Shown here in pieces: positions 50,224-58,313 of a stretch of DNA of 64,000 nucleotides. How positions within the stretch are numbered: the stretch's first letter is position 1; every line of letters begins with the position of its first letter. Source of the stretch: Verrucomicrobiales bacterium (lineage in GTDB: Bacteria; Verrucomicrobiota; Verrucomicrobiia; Verrucomicrobiales; DEV007); the NCBI GenBank assembly GCA_029212615.1, contig JARGPJ010000002.1, forward strand, positions 248,001-312,000, read 5' to 3'. The translations under genes were made by a program, and so were the position numbers. The notes below the pieces were generated by a model, which was not told where the DNA came from, did no database searches, and saw only the letters and a program-made list of their open reading frames with translations.

Positions 50224-51369
50224 ATGCCAAAAATAGGAATCGGACTCGTCGGAGCGGGCTGGATGGGCGCCACGCTCTTGAAGCGAATAGTGGAACGCGA
50301 CGACACCAACGTCGTCTGCGTTTTCCAGCGAAACCGCGAACGTGCCGAAGCCGTCTTAGATTCACTGGATCTCGACCCAGCCCTTTTTACTGACGATTTT
50401 GACGGCTTCCTTAAGACAGAAGGACTGGACGCTGTCTTTATTTGCTCAACCAACGAAGCCCACGGTCGCCAGTCCATCGCGGCACTTGAGGCAGGAAAGC
50501 ATGTCTTCTGTGAAAAACCATGTGCCACGAGCTTTGATGAGTTTGTGAAACAGATTGAGCTTGAGAGAGCCAATCCTGAGCTCATCACGATGGTAGACTA
50601 CCTCATGAACTTTGACACGCTTGAGGACGAAATCCAGGCGATGACGAGGCGGGGAGACTTTGGAACCATCACGCAAATTCAGATCAACTATCGTCACCCG
50701 ATCAACATCGCGGGAGACAAAGTCTGGAAACTCGCGGCAGACCGCATGGGAGACGCCATCGGCATGGGGATTATTCACTCACTGTCAGCCATGATGAACA
50801 TCATGGCGGCGCAGGATGCCAGGCCGGTTCGTGTCTATGCCAGCAACTCAAACTTGCACAAGCGCGAGTTCGAAATCCCGGCCGTTTGGAATCTTCACAT
50901 TGAATTCGACAACGGCGCCACCGGATTATGTTTCGGCAATGTTGATCAGGCGAACGGATACGATGCCTATCACAACATTCACGGTACCGAGGGAGGTCTC
51001 ATTTTTGACAGCTACCTTGATCGTCCGCAGAAAATCCGATTCTGGTCAAACCTCACTACCGACGGGAACTGGGTCTACCCCCTCGATCCAGACCGTTGCC
51101 GCGCCAATGGCCTCAATTCCCATATATGGCCGGAATCAACAACGACTCCCGACAGTGGCGATGTCATGAATCATCAGACACATCAGTGCGTTGCTCACTT
51201 CGTTGAGTCAATTCACTCAGGCATCCCCTCCTTTCTCAGCTTCGCCAACTCGGCCTCCGTTGCCGAAGTCGGCTGGGCAGCGCAGATGTCAGCGACACTC
51301 AAGCAGCCCGTTGAGCTCCCTCTCGATTACTCCCGTGCTTCCGAATTTTTCTCCCCTACATTCTCATGA
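50224..51369 (+). CDS. Gfo/Idh/MocA-family oxidoreductase
   Basis: A 381-residue NAD(P)-dependent oxidoreductase. It has the Rossmann motif GLVGAGWMGATLL at the N-terminus and the EKPCATSFDEFV segment containing the conserved catalytic lysine. The C-terminal domain is the usual Gfo/Idh beta sheet. Inositol, glucose or another sugar is the likely substrate class, but the exact one is not visible. No signal peptide. Its stop overlaps the SGNH hydrolase start by 4 bp (ATGA), so the two are translationally coupled and may act on the same saccharide. Confidence 0.92.
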   Translation: MPKIGIGLVGAGWMGATLLKRIVERDDTNVVCVFQRNRERAEAVLDSLDLDPALFTDDFDGFLKTEGLDAVFICSTNEAHGRQSIAALEAGKHVFCEKPCATSFDEFVKQIELERANPELITMVDYLMNFDTLEDEIQAMTRRGDFGTITQIQINYRHPINIAGDKVWKLAADRMGDAIGMGIIHSLSAMMNIMAAQDARPVRVYASNSNLHKREFEIPAVWNLHIEFDNGATGLCFGNVDQANGYDAYHNIHGTEGGLIFDSYLDRPQKIRFWSNLTTDGNWVYPLDPDRCRANGLNSHIWPESTTTPDSGDVMNHQTHQCVAHFVESIHSGIPSFLSFANSASVAEVGWAAQMSATLKQPVELPLDYSRASEFFSPTFS

Positions 51370-52727
51370 TCCGATCACTTTGCCTCGCCCTCACCACCCT
51401 TTGTTTTCTACCTGCATGGGGTGAAACGCTGGTCAAACCCGCTTCCTTTTTCCAACTTCAGGACGGGGACACCGTCGTCTTTCTCGGCGATTCAATCACC
51501 CACCAGTCCCTTTATACTCAATACATTGAGGACTTTTTTTACACGCGATTTCCAGAGCGGCGAATTCACTTTCATAACGCCGGCGTAAGTGGAGACAAGG
51601 CAGCAGACGCATTGGCCCGCTTCGAGGACGATGTCGCGGCGATGGAGCCGGAACACATCACCATTCTACTCGGCATGAATGACGGGCAGTATGAACCGTT
51701 TTCCCCGGATACCTTTTCAACATACCGCGACGGAATGAGCGGTATCCTCACCGCAATCGAGAAGCTAAACAGCCACGCCATTCCCCTCTCGCCCACAATG
51801 TTTGATCATCATCAGCTCGCCCTGAGGCAAGTGGACGAAACCTATCGCTTTCGCGAAAGGGCATTCGACCCCGGCTACAATTCGCTGATGGCCTACTACA
51901 GCGCCTGGCTTCGGGAAACGGCGGGACGGGAACGACTTCCTTTCGTCAACCTCTGGGGCCCCCTCAATGACTTTACCTTTGCCGCACGAAGAGCGAATCC
52001 GGATTTCTCCCTGGTCGAAGATGCGATTCACCCCGGTGCAGCAGGCCATTTCATCATGGCAAACTCCATCATCGAAAGCTCTCTTCCGGAACGTCGTGGC
52101 GTCAGCAGCATCACAATCATGCCTAAAGGAGACGGATGGATATCATCCCGGAACGAGGAAATCACCGATCTCAAAGTTTCGGAGAAGGCCGACTCCGTCT
52201 CCTTCACCTTTCTCGCGAAGGCACTTCCCTGGGTCGTTCCGGAAAGGTCTTCCAAATATGACCTGAAATGGGGCCCCTCTGCCCCTGCCAGTCTCGGCTA
52301 TGAACTGACCAAGGCCGGTCACAAACTCAGTGGTGAGCGCTTCCGCGTCGACGGATTGGCTCCGGGTAACTACGAACTGACGATCGACGATACGGTGATC
52401 GCCACCTTCACGAGCCTGCAACTGGGTTCAAAGGTCGAACTCCAAAAATACCGGCATACCCCGCAAAGCCAGCAGGCTCTTTCTGTCGCAATCATCAATC
52501 AAAACAGAAATGATGAGGCGATTCGGCCGATGCGTGATCTGTGGTCTAAGGTTAAGGGATTGAGACGCAACAGCAGTCCCGGGAAATTTGCCGCTGAGTA
52601 TCCGGCGATCAAAGAGAAAATTGATGCCCTGCACGCCAGGGCAAGGGAGTTCGAGGAGAAAATCTATGAGGCAAATCAGCCGGTGCCCAGACGTTACCTC
52701 CTCAGAAAGGTTCCTGCGGATGAGTAG
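51366..52727 (+). CDS. secreted SGNH/GDSL-family hydrolase
   Basis: A 453-residue protein with a signal peptide (MIRSLCLALTTLCFLPAWG). SGNH blocks are visible: block I FLGDSITHQ (nucleophile Ser), block II NAGVSGDKA, block III LLGMNDGQY, and block V DAIHPGAAGHF (Asp and His). After residue ~240 comes a beta-rich region and a helical C-terminus. It probably acts as an esterase, for example on acetylated polysaccharide, outside the cytoplasm. It overlaps the upstream oxidoreductase by 4 bp; an inverted repeat follows 12 bp after its stop. Confidence 0.9.
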   Translation: MIRSLCLALTTLCFLPAWGETLVKPASFFQLQDGDTVVFLGDSITHQSLYTQYIEDFFYTRFPERRIHFHNAGVSGDKAADALARFEDDVAAMEPEHITILLGMNDGQYEPFSPDTFSTYRDGMSGILTAIEKLNSHAIPLSPTMFDHHQLALRQVDETYRFRERAFDPGYNSLMAYYSAWLRETAGRERLPFVNLWGPLNDFTFAARRANPDFSLVEDAIHPGAAGHFIMANSIIESSLPERRGVSSITIMPKGDGWISSRNEEITDLKVSEKADSVSFTFLAKALPWVVPERSSKYDLKWGPSAPASLGYELTKAGHKLSGERFRVDGLAPGNYELTIDDTVIATFTSLQLGSKVELQKYRHTPQSQQALSVAIINQNRNDEAIRPMRDLWSKVKGLRRNSSPGKFAAEYPAIKEKIDALHARAREFEEKIYEANQPVPRRYLLRKVPADE

Positions 52728-52739
52728 GAAAGTCAGAGG

Positions 52740-52770
52740 AACAGGGTTAAGTCATCAACTGAACCCTGTT
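52740..52770. repeat. ACAGGGTT palindrome, copy 2
   Basis: AACAGGGTT and AACCCTGTT form a nine-bp stem with a 13-base loop. The arms match those of the copy at 39607-39641. It lies between two convergent genes and touches the last base of the protease gene, a place where a bidirectional transcript end would be expected. Confidence 0.75.
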
Positions 52771-53642
52771 TAGTGCTTTGCCCGGTCGCTGCGAATCAAC
52801 GCCTCTATCTTGGACGGCTCAAGCATAACAGCCGTCGATTTGGGCTTCATCTTGACGATCACCCCGAGGCGCATCGTACTGAGAACACCACAGAGGCGGC
52901 CCTTTTGATCAATCAACGGGGAACCGCTATCCCCCTTAATCATCGGCAATGTCGTGATCACCTTTGAATAACCAGCCTGCCCCTGAATCGGCTGAGATTC
53001 CAAATACAGTCCCCCGCCCTTTTCATGCATCCAGCCCCCGGCAAACAAGGTGGAGTCGGTCGTCAGCGTTTCTCTCCGATAACGAAGATAACGCGGGGTC
53101 CTCACTTCAGCCTTCACGATAGCAAAGTCGGCCGCTTCATTTCGGTAAACCACACGGACCGGCGCATAATCAATGTAGGTCTTACTGCTGTTTGACGTCG
53201 CATACAGGACGTAAGACTCTTCATGCGAGATGACATGGGAGGCGGTGAGAAAATAGCCGTCGGAAGTCACCGGAGCGCAGCTGCCAAAACCGGACCCCCC
53301 TTTCGCAATCGGGACGGAGAAACCGAGTTCAAGAACGCCCTCTTCACTCGCCCGGGTCGTTTCGAGCTTTTTCTTAAAGTCGGCATCGATGTACTCACCA
53401 CTGACGATGAGGCCGGAATGTAAGGTCAGAAAATCAGGGGCTGAAAAGCCACTGTCAGCACTGTCCTTCAGTTCAGGAAGGGCCACCGGAGCATCGATAC
53501 CGATGGAATCGTACTTTGCGATAGAACGCTTTTGATCCCAGTGCGTATTCGCCGGCATCATCACGCAAGAGGATGCAAAGGCGACGAGCAGCAAACTGCC
53601 GGAGATTTGAAGCAGAGAACGGAGTGAAAATCTTTTTAACAT
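52770..53642 (-). CDS. trypsin-like serine protease, putative lipoprotein
   Basis: A 290-residue protein. The N-terminal signal ends in VAFASSC, a plausible but non-ideal lipobox with Cys26 (the -3 residue is not Leu). The catalytic triad is visible: His136 (FLTASHVIS), Asp172 (ADFAIV) and Ser239 in IKGDSGSP. There is no PDZ domain. It probably acts in the periplasm or on the outer membrane as a processing or stress protease. It converges on the SGNH hydrolase gene. A 180-bp gap separates it from the next minus-strand gene. Confidence 0.85.
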   Translation of the reverse strand: MLKRFSLRSLLQISGSLLLVAFASSCVMMPANTHWDQKRSIAKYDSIGIDAPVALPELKDSADSGFSAPDFLTLHSGLIVSGEYIDADFKKKLETTRASEEGVLELGFSVPIAKGGSGFGSCAPVTSDGYFLTASHVISHEESYVLYATSNSSKTYIDYAPVRVVYRNEAADFAIVKAEVRTPRYLRYRRETLTTDSTLFAGGWMHEKGGGLYLESQPIQGQAGYSKVITTLPMIKGDSGSPLIDQKGRLCGVLSTMRLGVIVKMKPKSTAVMLEPSKIEALIRSDRAKH

Positions 53643-53822
53643 TCAGGGGAAAATCAGGCGAACTGCGGGATTTTGTTAAGAAAACCTACAAACCCCTTCC
53701 CTACAATACGAATTTACACCAAAAATCTTTCAATCAAGGCGGGAGCTATTATCGAAGCCCCCCTTCCGGGATGCCTCGAAAAGTGCAGGATCGCGCGAGC
53801 AAATTCGCTATCCAGAACCGGA

Positions 53823-54443
53823 CTACAGCTTGTCGCCGTATTTTTCCTCGTGAAACCCCTTGGCCTGAGCAATCCAGTTGTCAGTGTAGATCCGGTTTTT
53901 GAAGGTCAACAATTTGGAAAACTCCTTGCAGGCTTCATCAGTCCAAACTGCGACCTGCTTGAAACGATAGACACCAATGCTGTGCAGCTTGCCTTCAAGC
54001 ACCTTGGCCACTCCCTTAATCTTTTTCAGATCGTCCACCTCTTCGGGTGCAGAGAGATAGACAATCCCGTAGACGGGATCCTGCTTCACGAGACCGGAAG
54101 AAAGCTCTTCAGAGTATAGCCCCGCCGCTTCCTCAACGGATGCCGTTTCAAAAGTTGGATCAGTACCTTCCGGCAGGTCGGCAGGAGGCGTGGCTTCAAC
54201 CGGCTCCGCCTTCTTAGCGGGGGTCTTCTTCTTCGCCACGGCTGATTTAGCCTTTGCCGCTGGAGCCGCTTTACTCACTGCCCCGGAGTCTGAATTCGAT
54301 GGCTCATCAGAGTCGCCTGCAGAGAGCAACCAGAGAATCAACCAACTCAAAGCGGCAATGGCAAAGGCCAGAAAAAGAGCAAAGAGCGGGGAAGCATAGG
54401 GATCACTCGCTTCAGCAAGAATCGGAAGAAATGGCGTGGTCAT
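53823..54443 (-). CDS. membrane protein with helix-hairpin-helix domain
   Basis: A 206-residue protein. An N-terminal membrane segment (about residues 15-42, FALFLAFAIAALSWLILWLL) is followed by a low-complexity Ala/Lys/Pro linker (AKAKSAVAKKKTPAKKAE). The C-terminal ~70 residues (DDLKKIKGVAKVLEGKLHSIGVYRFKQ) form a helix-hairpin-helix domain of the type found in NuoE C-termini and flap-endonuclease-like proteins. A cytoplasmic DNA- or protein-binding domain tethered to the membrane is the simplest reading. The role is unknown. It is followed 61 bp upstream by a nucleoside phosphorylase-like gene on the same strand. Confidence 0.75.
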   Translation of the reverse strand: MTTPFLPILAEASDPYASPLFALFLAFAIAALSWLILWLLSAGDSDEPSNSDSGAVSKAAPAAKAKSAVAKKKTPAKKAEPVEATPPADLPEGTDPTFETASVEEAAGLYSEELSSGLVKQDPVYGIVYLSAPEEVDDLKKIKGVAKVLEGKLHSIGVYRFKQVAVWTDEACKEFSKLLTFKNRIYTDNWIAQAKGFHEEKYGDKL

Positions 54444-54503
54444 AAAAAAACGAACGTTGTGTTACCGTTTTCTCGCTTCTTTCTCAGGGGTCGGCAAGAC
54501 AAA

Positions 54504-55358
54504 TTAGGCAGAAAGTTCGTTCCTCACTTCCGTGAGCGACTTTCTGATCTCATTCAAGGCGGAGCGGGCGTCATGAAGCCCCGGCAGTGGCTTCAGCCCC
54601 TCGTTCTCACTTAGAGCGGCCCATTCAGCAAGAAGTCTTCGCAATTGATGTCTCTGTGTTACCGAAAAATGAATAGCATCCGTCCAATCTTTCATGAACA
54701 CCGGATCCCTCAGACGAGTATCCTCGAGTTCGATGAGTTCCTGAAACGCAACGAGCCATGGAGCAACTGAATCCAGTGAGGCACGGCACAACCCGGTCAC
54801 GACCTTCTTGTTGATGTCTTCGATGCTGTGATCAGGATCGTCCGAAATGACTTTGATAACCTGAACCAATTCGATAGACGAAGAACGCAGCGCAATGGGA
54901 AAGTACCCCGCAGACTCCATCTCCACCAGCGCCCCGTCCTCAGGATAGTCACTTACCGGGCGGTCGACGGTGATCACTTCCCGTCTATCCGGATCGAGCC
55001 TCTTCGGCCAGGTTGCCGCCGGGAACCAGGATCGTTCACTTCCCGGGTCCGTGACTTTACCGGCAAGGACAGTCTCCCCGTAGATCTGATCCCCGCAACC
55101 CGCTATGCCGAAATTGAGCCACCCTACCGCTCCGCTTTCCCTCCGCGCGGTTGAAGCCGCAAGACAAGCGGTCGCCGCCGCTGCATTCACCTTTCCTATT
55201 CCGGAAATGACTAATCCAACCCGGGCATCAGCGGATTCATAGACGGGAAAAAGATCGCTCTCCGATTCCACCCGCTTCAATTGAAATTGGTGTATAACGG
55301 CCTGGGCTTCAGGCATCAAAGCTACAACCCAGTTTAATCGTCCCGACGCCTTGATCAT
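54504..55358 (-). CDS. nucleoside phosphorylase-like protein
   Basis: A 284-residue cytoplasmic protein of the PNP/UDP phosphorylase superfamily, close to a branch annotated as nucleosidase or MTA/SAH-nucleosidase-like. Visible segments are VISGIGKVNAAAATACL, GWLNFGIAGCGDQIYGETVL, and VEMESAGYFPIAL. The last corresponds to the nucleoside-binding Met-Glu region. About 70 residues at the C-terminus are extra and helical. The substrate is unknown. It abuts the FUN14-like gene with no space (stop at 55359, start at 55358), which suggests coupling. Confidence 0.75.
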   Translation of the reverse strand: MIKASGRLNWVVALMPEAQAVIHQFQLKRVESESDLFPVYESADARVGLVISGIGKVNAAAATACLAASTARRESGAVGWLNFGIAGCGDQIYGETVLAGKVTDPGSERSWFPAATWPKRLDPDRREVITVDRPVSDYPEDGALVEMESAGYFPIALRSSSIELVQVIKVISDDPDHSIEDINKKVVTGLCRASLDSVAPWLVAFQELIELEDTRLRDPVFMKDWTDAIHFSVTQRHQLRRLLAEWAALSENEGLKPLPGLHDARSALNEIRKSLTEVRNELSA

Positions 55359-55874
55359 TTACCGCCTCAATCCAAAAAGAAACCCTGCGATTGCCGCACC
55401 TGTCGAAGGCAGTACACCCGCGAGAAAGCCTTTCGCGGATTCGGTCTGGGCAAAAAGCCAGTCCTGAGCCTCACGTGCTGAAAGATCAAACTTGAGCCAG
55501 AAAGGGTCAATCAGTCCCCTCCCGTTCAAAAACCAGCATACCGCCCCCACAATAAGGCCCACAGTGATCACTGTTTTCAAGAAAGCACGGAGCAACGAGG
55601 CGAAAATCATTGCGACTCCAAAGCTCAGACCAATGCGAATAGCAATGTCGCCCCACGAGTAGCCCACTGAATATCCTACGGGACTCTTCTTTTGGTCTGC
55701 CCAGTCCACCTTCATCGAGGGACTGTCATTTGGCGGACTTTCTTTCGCTTCCTTAGATGAAAAAAGGTCTGCTGAGTTCAGCGCGAGCCCGGCAAGGGCA
55801 AGAATACCGGCGAAGAAAAGCAGCCCGCCTTTCAATCCAGCAAAGCTACTGACTACTGTTTCGGTTCCCGCCAT
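55359..55874 (-). CDS. FUN14-like membrane protein
   Basis: About 171 residues from the ATG at 55874 (MAGTETVVSSFAGL). A longer frame reaches 56084 but would run through a minus-strand terminator at 56019-56051, so it is rejected. A first hydrophobic segment (GGLLFFAGILALAGLAL), a polar linker, then GYSWGDIAIRIGLSFGVAMIFASLL and a further segment resemble the glycine-rich FUN14 fold. A C-terminal segment (FLAGVLPSTGAAIAGFLFGL) follows. In eukaryotes FUN14 is a mitochondrial outer membrane protein; the bacterial role is unknown. It ends directly against the phosphorylase-like gene. Confidence 0.65.
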   Translation of the reverse strand: MAGTETVVSSFAGLKGGLLFFAGILALAGLALNSADLFSSKEAKESPPNDSPSMKVDWADQKKSPVGYSVGYSWGDIAIRIGLSFGVAMIFASLLRAFLKTVITVGLIVGAVCWFLNGRGLIDPFWLKFDLSAREAQDWLFAQTESAKGFLAGVLPSTGAAIAGFLFGLRR

Positions 55875-56018
55875 GCTGAAAACTACGGCTGACAAGCCCG
55901 GTTCGCCAGCATGAGTTTCATCGAGATGTCTCTCATACAAGCCCTTCAATTTCGGGGCTGACGATATAATCGTCGAAGACAGAGACCTCGTTGCCCGCCC
56001 CCGCCCGACGATGGGATC

Positions 56019-56051
56019 AAAAAAAGGCCGCCCCGAATCTCGAGGCGGCCT
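56019..56051 (-). terminator. minus-strand intrinsic terminator
   Basis: Arms AGGCCGCC and GGCGGCCT (56025-56032 with 56044-56051) are followed on the minus strand by seven T residues. It ends the 57425-56168 operon and separates it from the FUN14-like gene. Confidence 0.93.
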
Positions 56052-56167
56052 AATTGTTCCCTTGGTAGAAGATCTGAGCGGCACCGAAGTTCTACGTCCG
56101 TTTAGGCTCTGATTTCAGTCAACCTAAAGAGCAGCCGGCGTGCCAAAATTGGAGAAAATAAATAAGG

Positions 56168-56650
56168 TTAACGATAGGCGTAGATCACCGCCCAGTCCTG
56201 GGCGTCTTCAACGGTGGTCTTCAACGAAACCCTCAGATAGTAAACACCGGTCTCTTCCGGCTGTATCACGGTACTGACGAGGTTACCGGTGTCAAAAGTG
56301 ATTGCCTCAGAACTGACAAGGTTCCCTGAGCTGTCATAGACATTGATCAATGGCTCCGCCTTTCGATTCGGCACCGCAATCCAAAACTGATAGGAGTTGC
56401 GGCGAAAGAGTTGCAACTGAATCAGTTTCGCTTTACCCGGGGCCAAATTACCACTCCACCAGGATTCCCGCAGAATGAACTTCTCCTGCCCCCGAAGACT
56501 GGGCAGAGCGGCCTCCTGTGCGAGAAGCTTGATGTAATTGTGGGTCTTGCTCAGCTGCGGTGCCTCCACCGTATCCTGAGCGACGAGAGCGCCGGCAAGA
56601 GAAAAGGTGAGAGCTGCCAGAAAGGATTTAGCTCTCATAAATGGCCTCAA
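56168..56650 (-). CDS. secreted hypothetical protein, beta-rich
   Basis: A 160-residue protein with a signal peptide (MRAKSFLAALTFSLAGAL, starting at the second Met). The mature part has SWWSGNLAPGKAKLIQLQLF and PEETGVYYLRVSL, which resemble a small beta-sandwich of the pre-peptidase C-terminal type, but the match is weak. It overlaps the end of the upstream gene by 23 bp and is followed by a strong terminator, so it is the second gene of a two-gene operon. The function is unknown. Confidence 0.75.
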   Translation of the reverse strand: MRPFMRAKSFLAALTFSLAGALVAQDTVEAPQLSKTHNYIKLLAQEAALPSLRGQEKFILRESWWSGNLAPGKAKLIQLQLFRRNSYQFWIAVPNRKAEPLINVYDSSGNLVSSEAITFDTGNLVSTVIQPEETGVYYLRVSLKTTVEDAQDWAVIYAYR

Positions 56651-57425
56651 CTAGATTTCTCGTTGCGAGAGAAATTTCGATGACCTTTCCTTCGGAAATG
56701 GCTCCGGATTCGTCACTGCGCATCAGTGATTCAAGATGCTCCAGTGTCATCGAAACTTGAGTGAACAGATTCCCCCTGCGGGCACGTTGCGGCAACTCAT
56801 TAAAATCAGTCTTGAGTTGCTTGATCAAATCCGGCTGGTTCAGGAGGTCGGAACCTTCCTCTGAATAGTTATCACGAAGAACCGAGGCAAGAGCTTCGGT
56901 GCCTCCAAGCCAGCCCCCGAGACTAACTAAAGCAACCAGTTCATCATCGCGAAGCTCCTTCATTTTATTGATGACGGTCTGGCGGGTTTTATCAAGTTCG
57001 CTCCGAACCATCTCCCACTCGCCTCGTCCGGCGCCATTCACAATGGCATTGGCATGAACTTCGACCTCTTCGGCAACTCCGAGTGACTTGGCCAGGGCAA
57101 GAACGTCACGGCCGAGGCGGCGAACAGACTCTTTGTCCTGTGCCTGAACTCCGATGAATCCCTCGGAAACAACGAGACCGAACAGCATTGCGGTTCGCGA
57201 ACGATTGGTGTCGACACGCAAGTCACGGGATTCGACCTGCCGCCCCCAATCCTGAGCACCCAGCTTGTCGAGCGAGGCGAAGATTTCGAGGGGAATCGGA
57301 ATCACTGAATCGGAAACAAAGACAAGGTTGGGATCATCCAGATTAATCTTGGCCGGAGCATCCTGTGAGAAGGCACCGGTCACCCCGATGAGTGAAATCG
57401 CGCAAAAGAGAGAAATACGATTCAT
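56628..57425 (-). CDS. secreted hypothetical protein, helical
   Basis: A 265-residue protein with a signal peptide (MNRISLFCAISLIGVTGAFS). The mature part is almost wholly helical, with stretches such as SLDKLGAQDWGRQVE, RRLGRDVLALAKSLGVAEEVEVH and LVALVSLGGWLGGTEALASVL. The latter resembles a family of periplasmic helical proteins seen in Verrucomicrobia, but I cannot name it. It heads an operon with the beta-rich protein at 56168-56650. Both are probably periplasmic partners. Confidence 0.72.
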   Translation of the reverse strand: MNRISLFCAISLIGVTGAFSQDAPAKINLDDPNLVFVSDSVIPIPLEIFASLDKLGAQDWGRQVESRDLRVDTNRSRTAMLFGLVVSEGFIGVQAQDKESVRRLGRDVLALAKSLGVAEEVEVHANAIVNGAGRGEWEMVRSELDKTRQTVINKMKELRDDELVALVSLGGWLGGTEALASVLRDNYSEEGSDLLNQPDLIKQLKTDFNELPQRARRGNLFTQVSMTLEHLESLMRSDESGAISEGKVIEISLATRNLVEAIYES

Positions 57426-57488
57426 GTTGTTTTATTTAATAAATCCTAATAAATATAGTTCTTTAACCGCCAGTTGGAAACTCGAATT

Positions 57489-58259
57489 TTAGAGAGCCCT
57501 CGCAAATGCCCCACCGTCGACGAGCAGCATTTCTCCAGTAACGTAGCTACCTGCCTCACTGGAAAGAAAAATCGCAGGCCCGGCAAGTTCGCGAGGCTGG
57601 CCCCAACGATTCAATGCGGTCGTATCTGCAAACTCCTGCTTTTCGGCTTCGTTGAGAAGGCCCAGCGGCATGTCGGTGAGAAACGGGCCCGGACCAATAC
57701 AGTTCACGGTGATCCCGAATGGCCCAAGGTCAAGCGCGCTCGCCTTACAAAGTCCGATCAGTGATGCTTTTGTCGCCGAATAGGCATTTCGTGCCGGCTT
57801 TGAGCCCACTCCGAGAACGGAGGAAATATGAATAACGCGTCCCCACTTCTGCTCCTTCATCCTCGGCACCAATGCACGGGTCAGACGCATGATTGAAGTG
57901 AGATTGACCTCGACGACACTATCCCACGTCTCATCGTCAATTTCATCGATCGGCTGAGGCGTGTTGATCCCGGCGTTGTTAATCAAAATGTCAACCGTCC
58001 CGAATTCAGCAAGCGCTCTCGCGGCGAGAGCATCAGTGCTTTCGCGATTGTTCATGTCCGCTACAACCGGTATCACTTTGCCCCCCGCTTCAGCCATAAT
58101 CGCCTCTGCTGAAGCAGTAACCTCCGATTCACTGCGGCTGCAAATCATGACGTCTGCACCACTTTGAACGAAACCCAGTGCCATCGCCTTTCCCAAACCA
58201 CGACTACCACCGGTGATGAGAGCCTTTTTTCCGCTGAGACTGAAGAGTTCGCATGACAT
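57489..58259 (-). CDS. SDR-family dehydrogenase
   Basis: About 256 residues from the ATG at 58259 (MSCELFSLSGKKALITGG). It has the short-chain dehydrogenase landmarks: TGGSRGLG cofactor motif, NNAG, catalytic Ser in ISSVLG, and YSATK (Tyr-x-x-x-Lys). The pattern is that of gluconate 5-dehydrogenase-like and 2-deoxy-gluconate dehydrogenases. It diverges from the altronate dehydratase gene with only 54 bp between starts, so both may belong to uronic acid breakdown. A regulator of the pair is not visible. Confidence 0.93.
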   Translation of the reverse strand: MSCELFSLSGKKALITGGSRGLGKAMALGFVQSGADVMICSRSESEVTASAEAIMAEAGGKVIPVVADMNNRESTDALAARALAEFGTVDILINNAGINTPQPIDEIDDETWDSVVEVNLTSIMRLTRALVPRMKEQKWGRVIHISSVLGVGSKPARNAYSATKASLIGLCKASALDLGPFGITVNCIGPGPFLTDMPLGLLNEAEKQEFADTTALNRWGQPRELAGPAIFLSSEAGSYVTGEMLLVDGGAFARAL

Positions 58260-58313
58260 GGAATAATCATGCACGTTGACTCTCTTTCCGCAAGTGTTCC
58301 AATATCATCCTCA

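Noticed and set aside
55875..56084. N-terminal extension of the FUN14-like gene
   Set aside because: It crosses a strong minus-strand terminator and has a basic low-complexity sequence.
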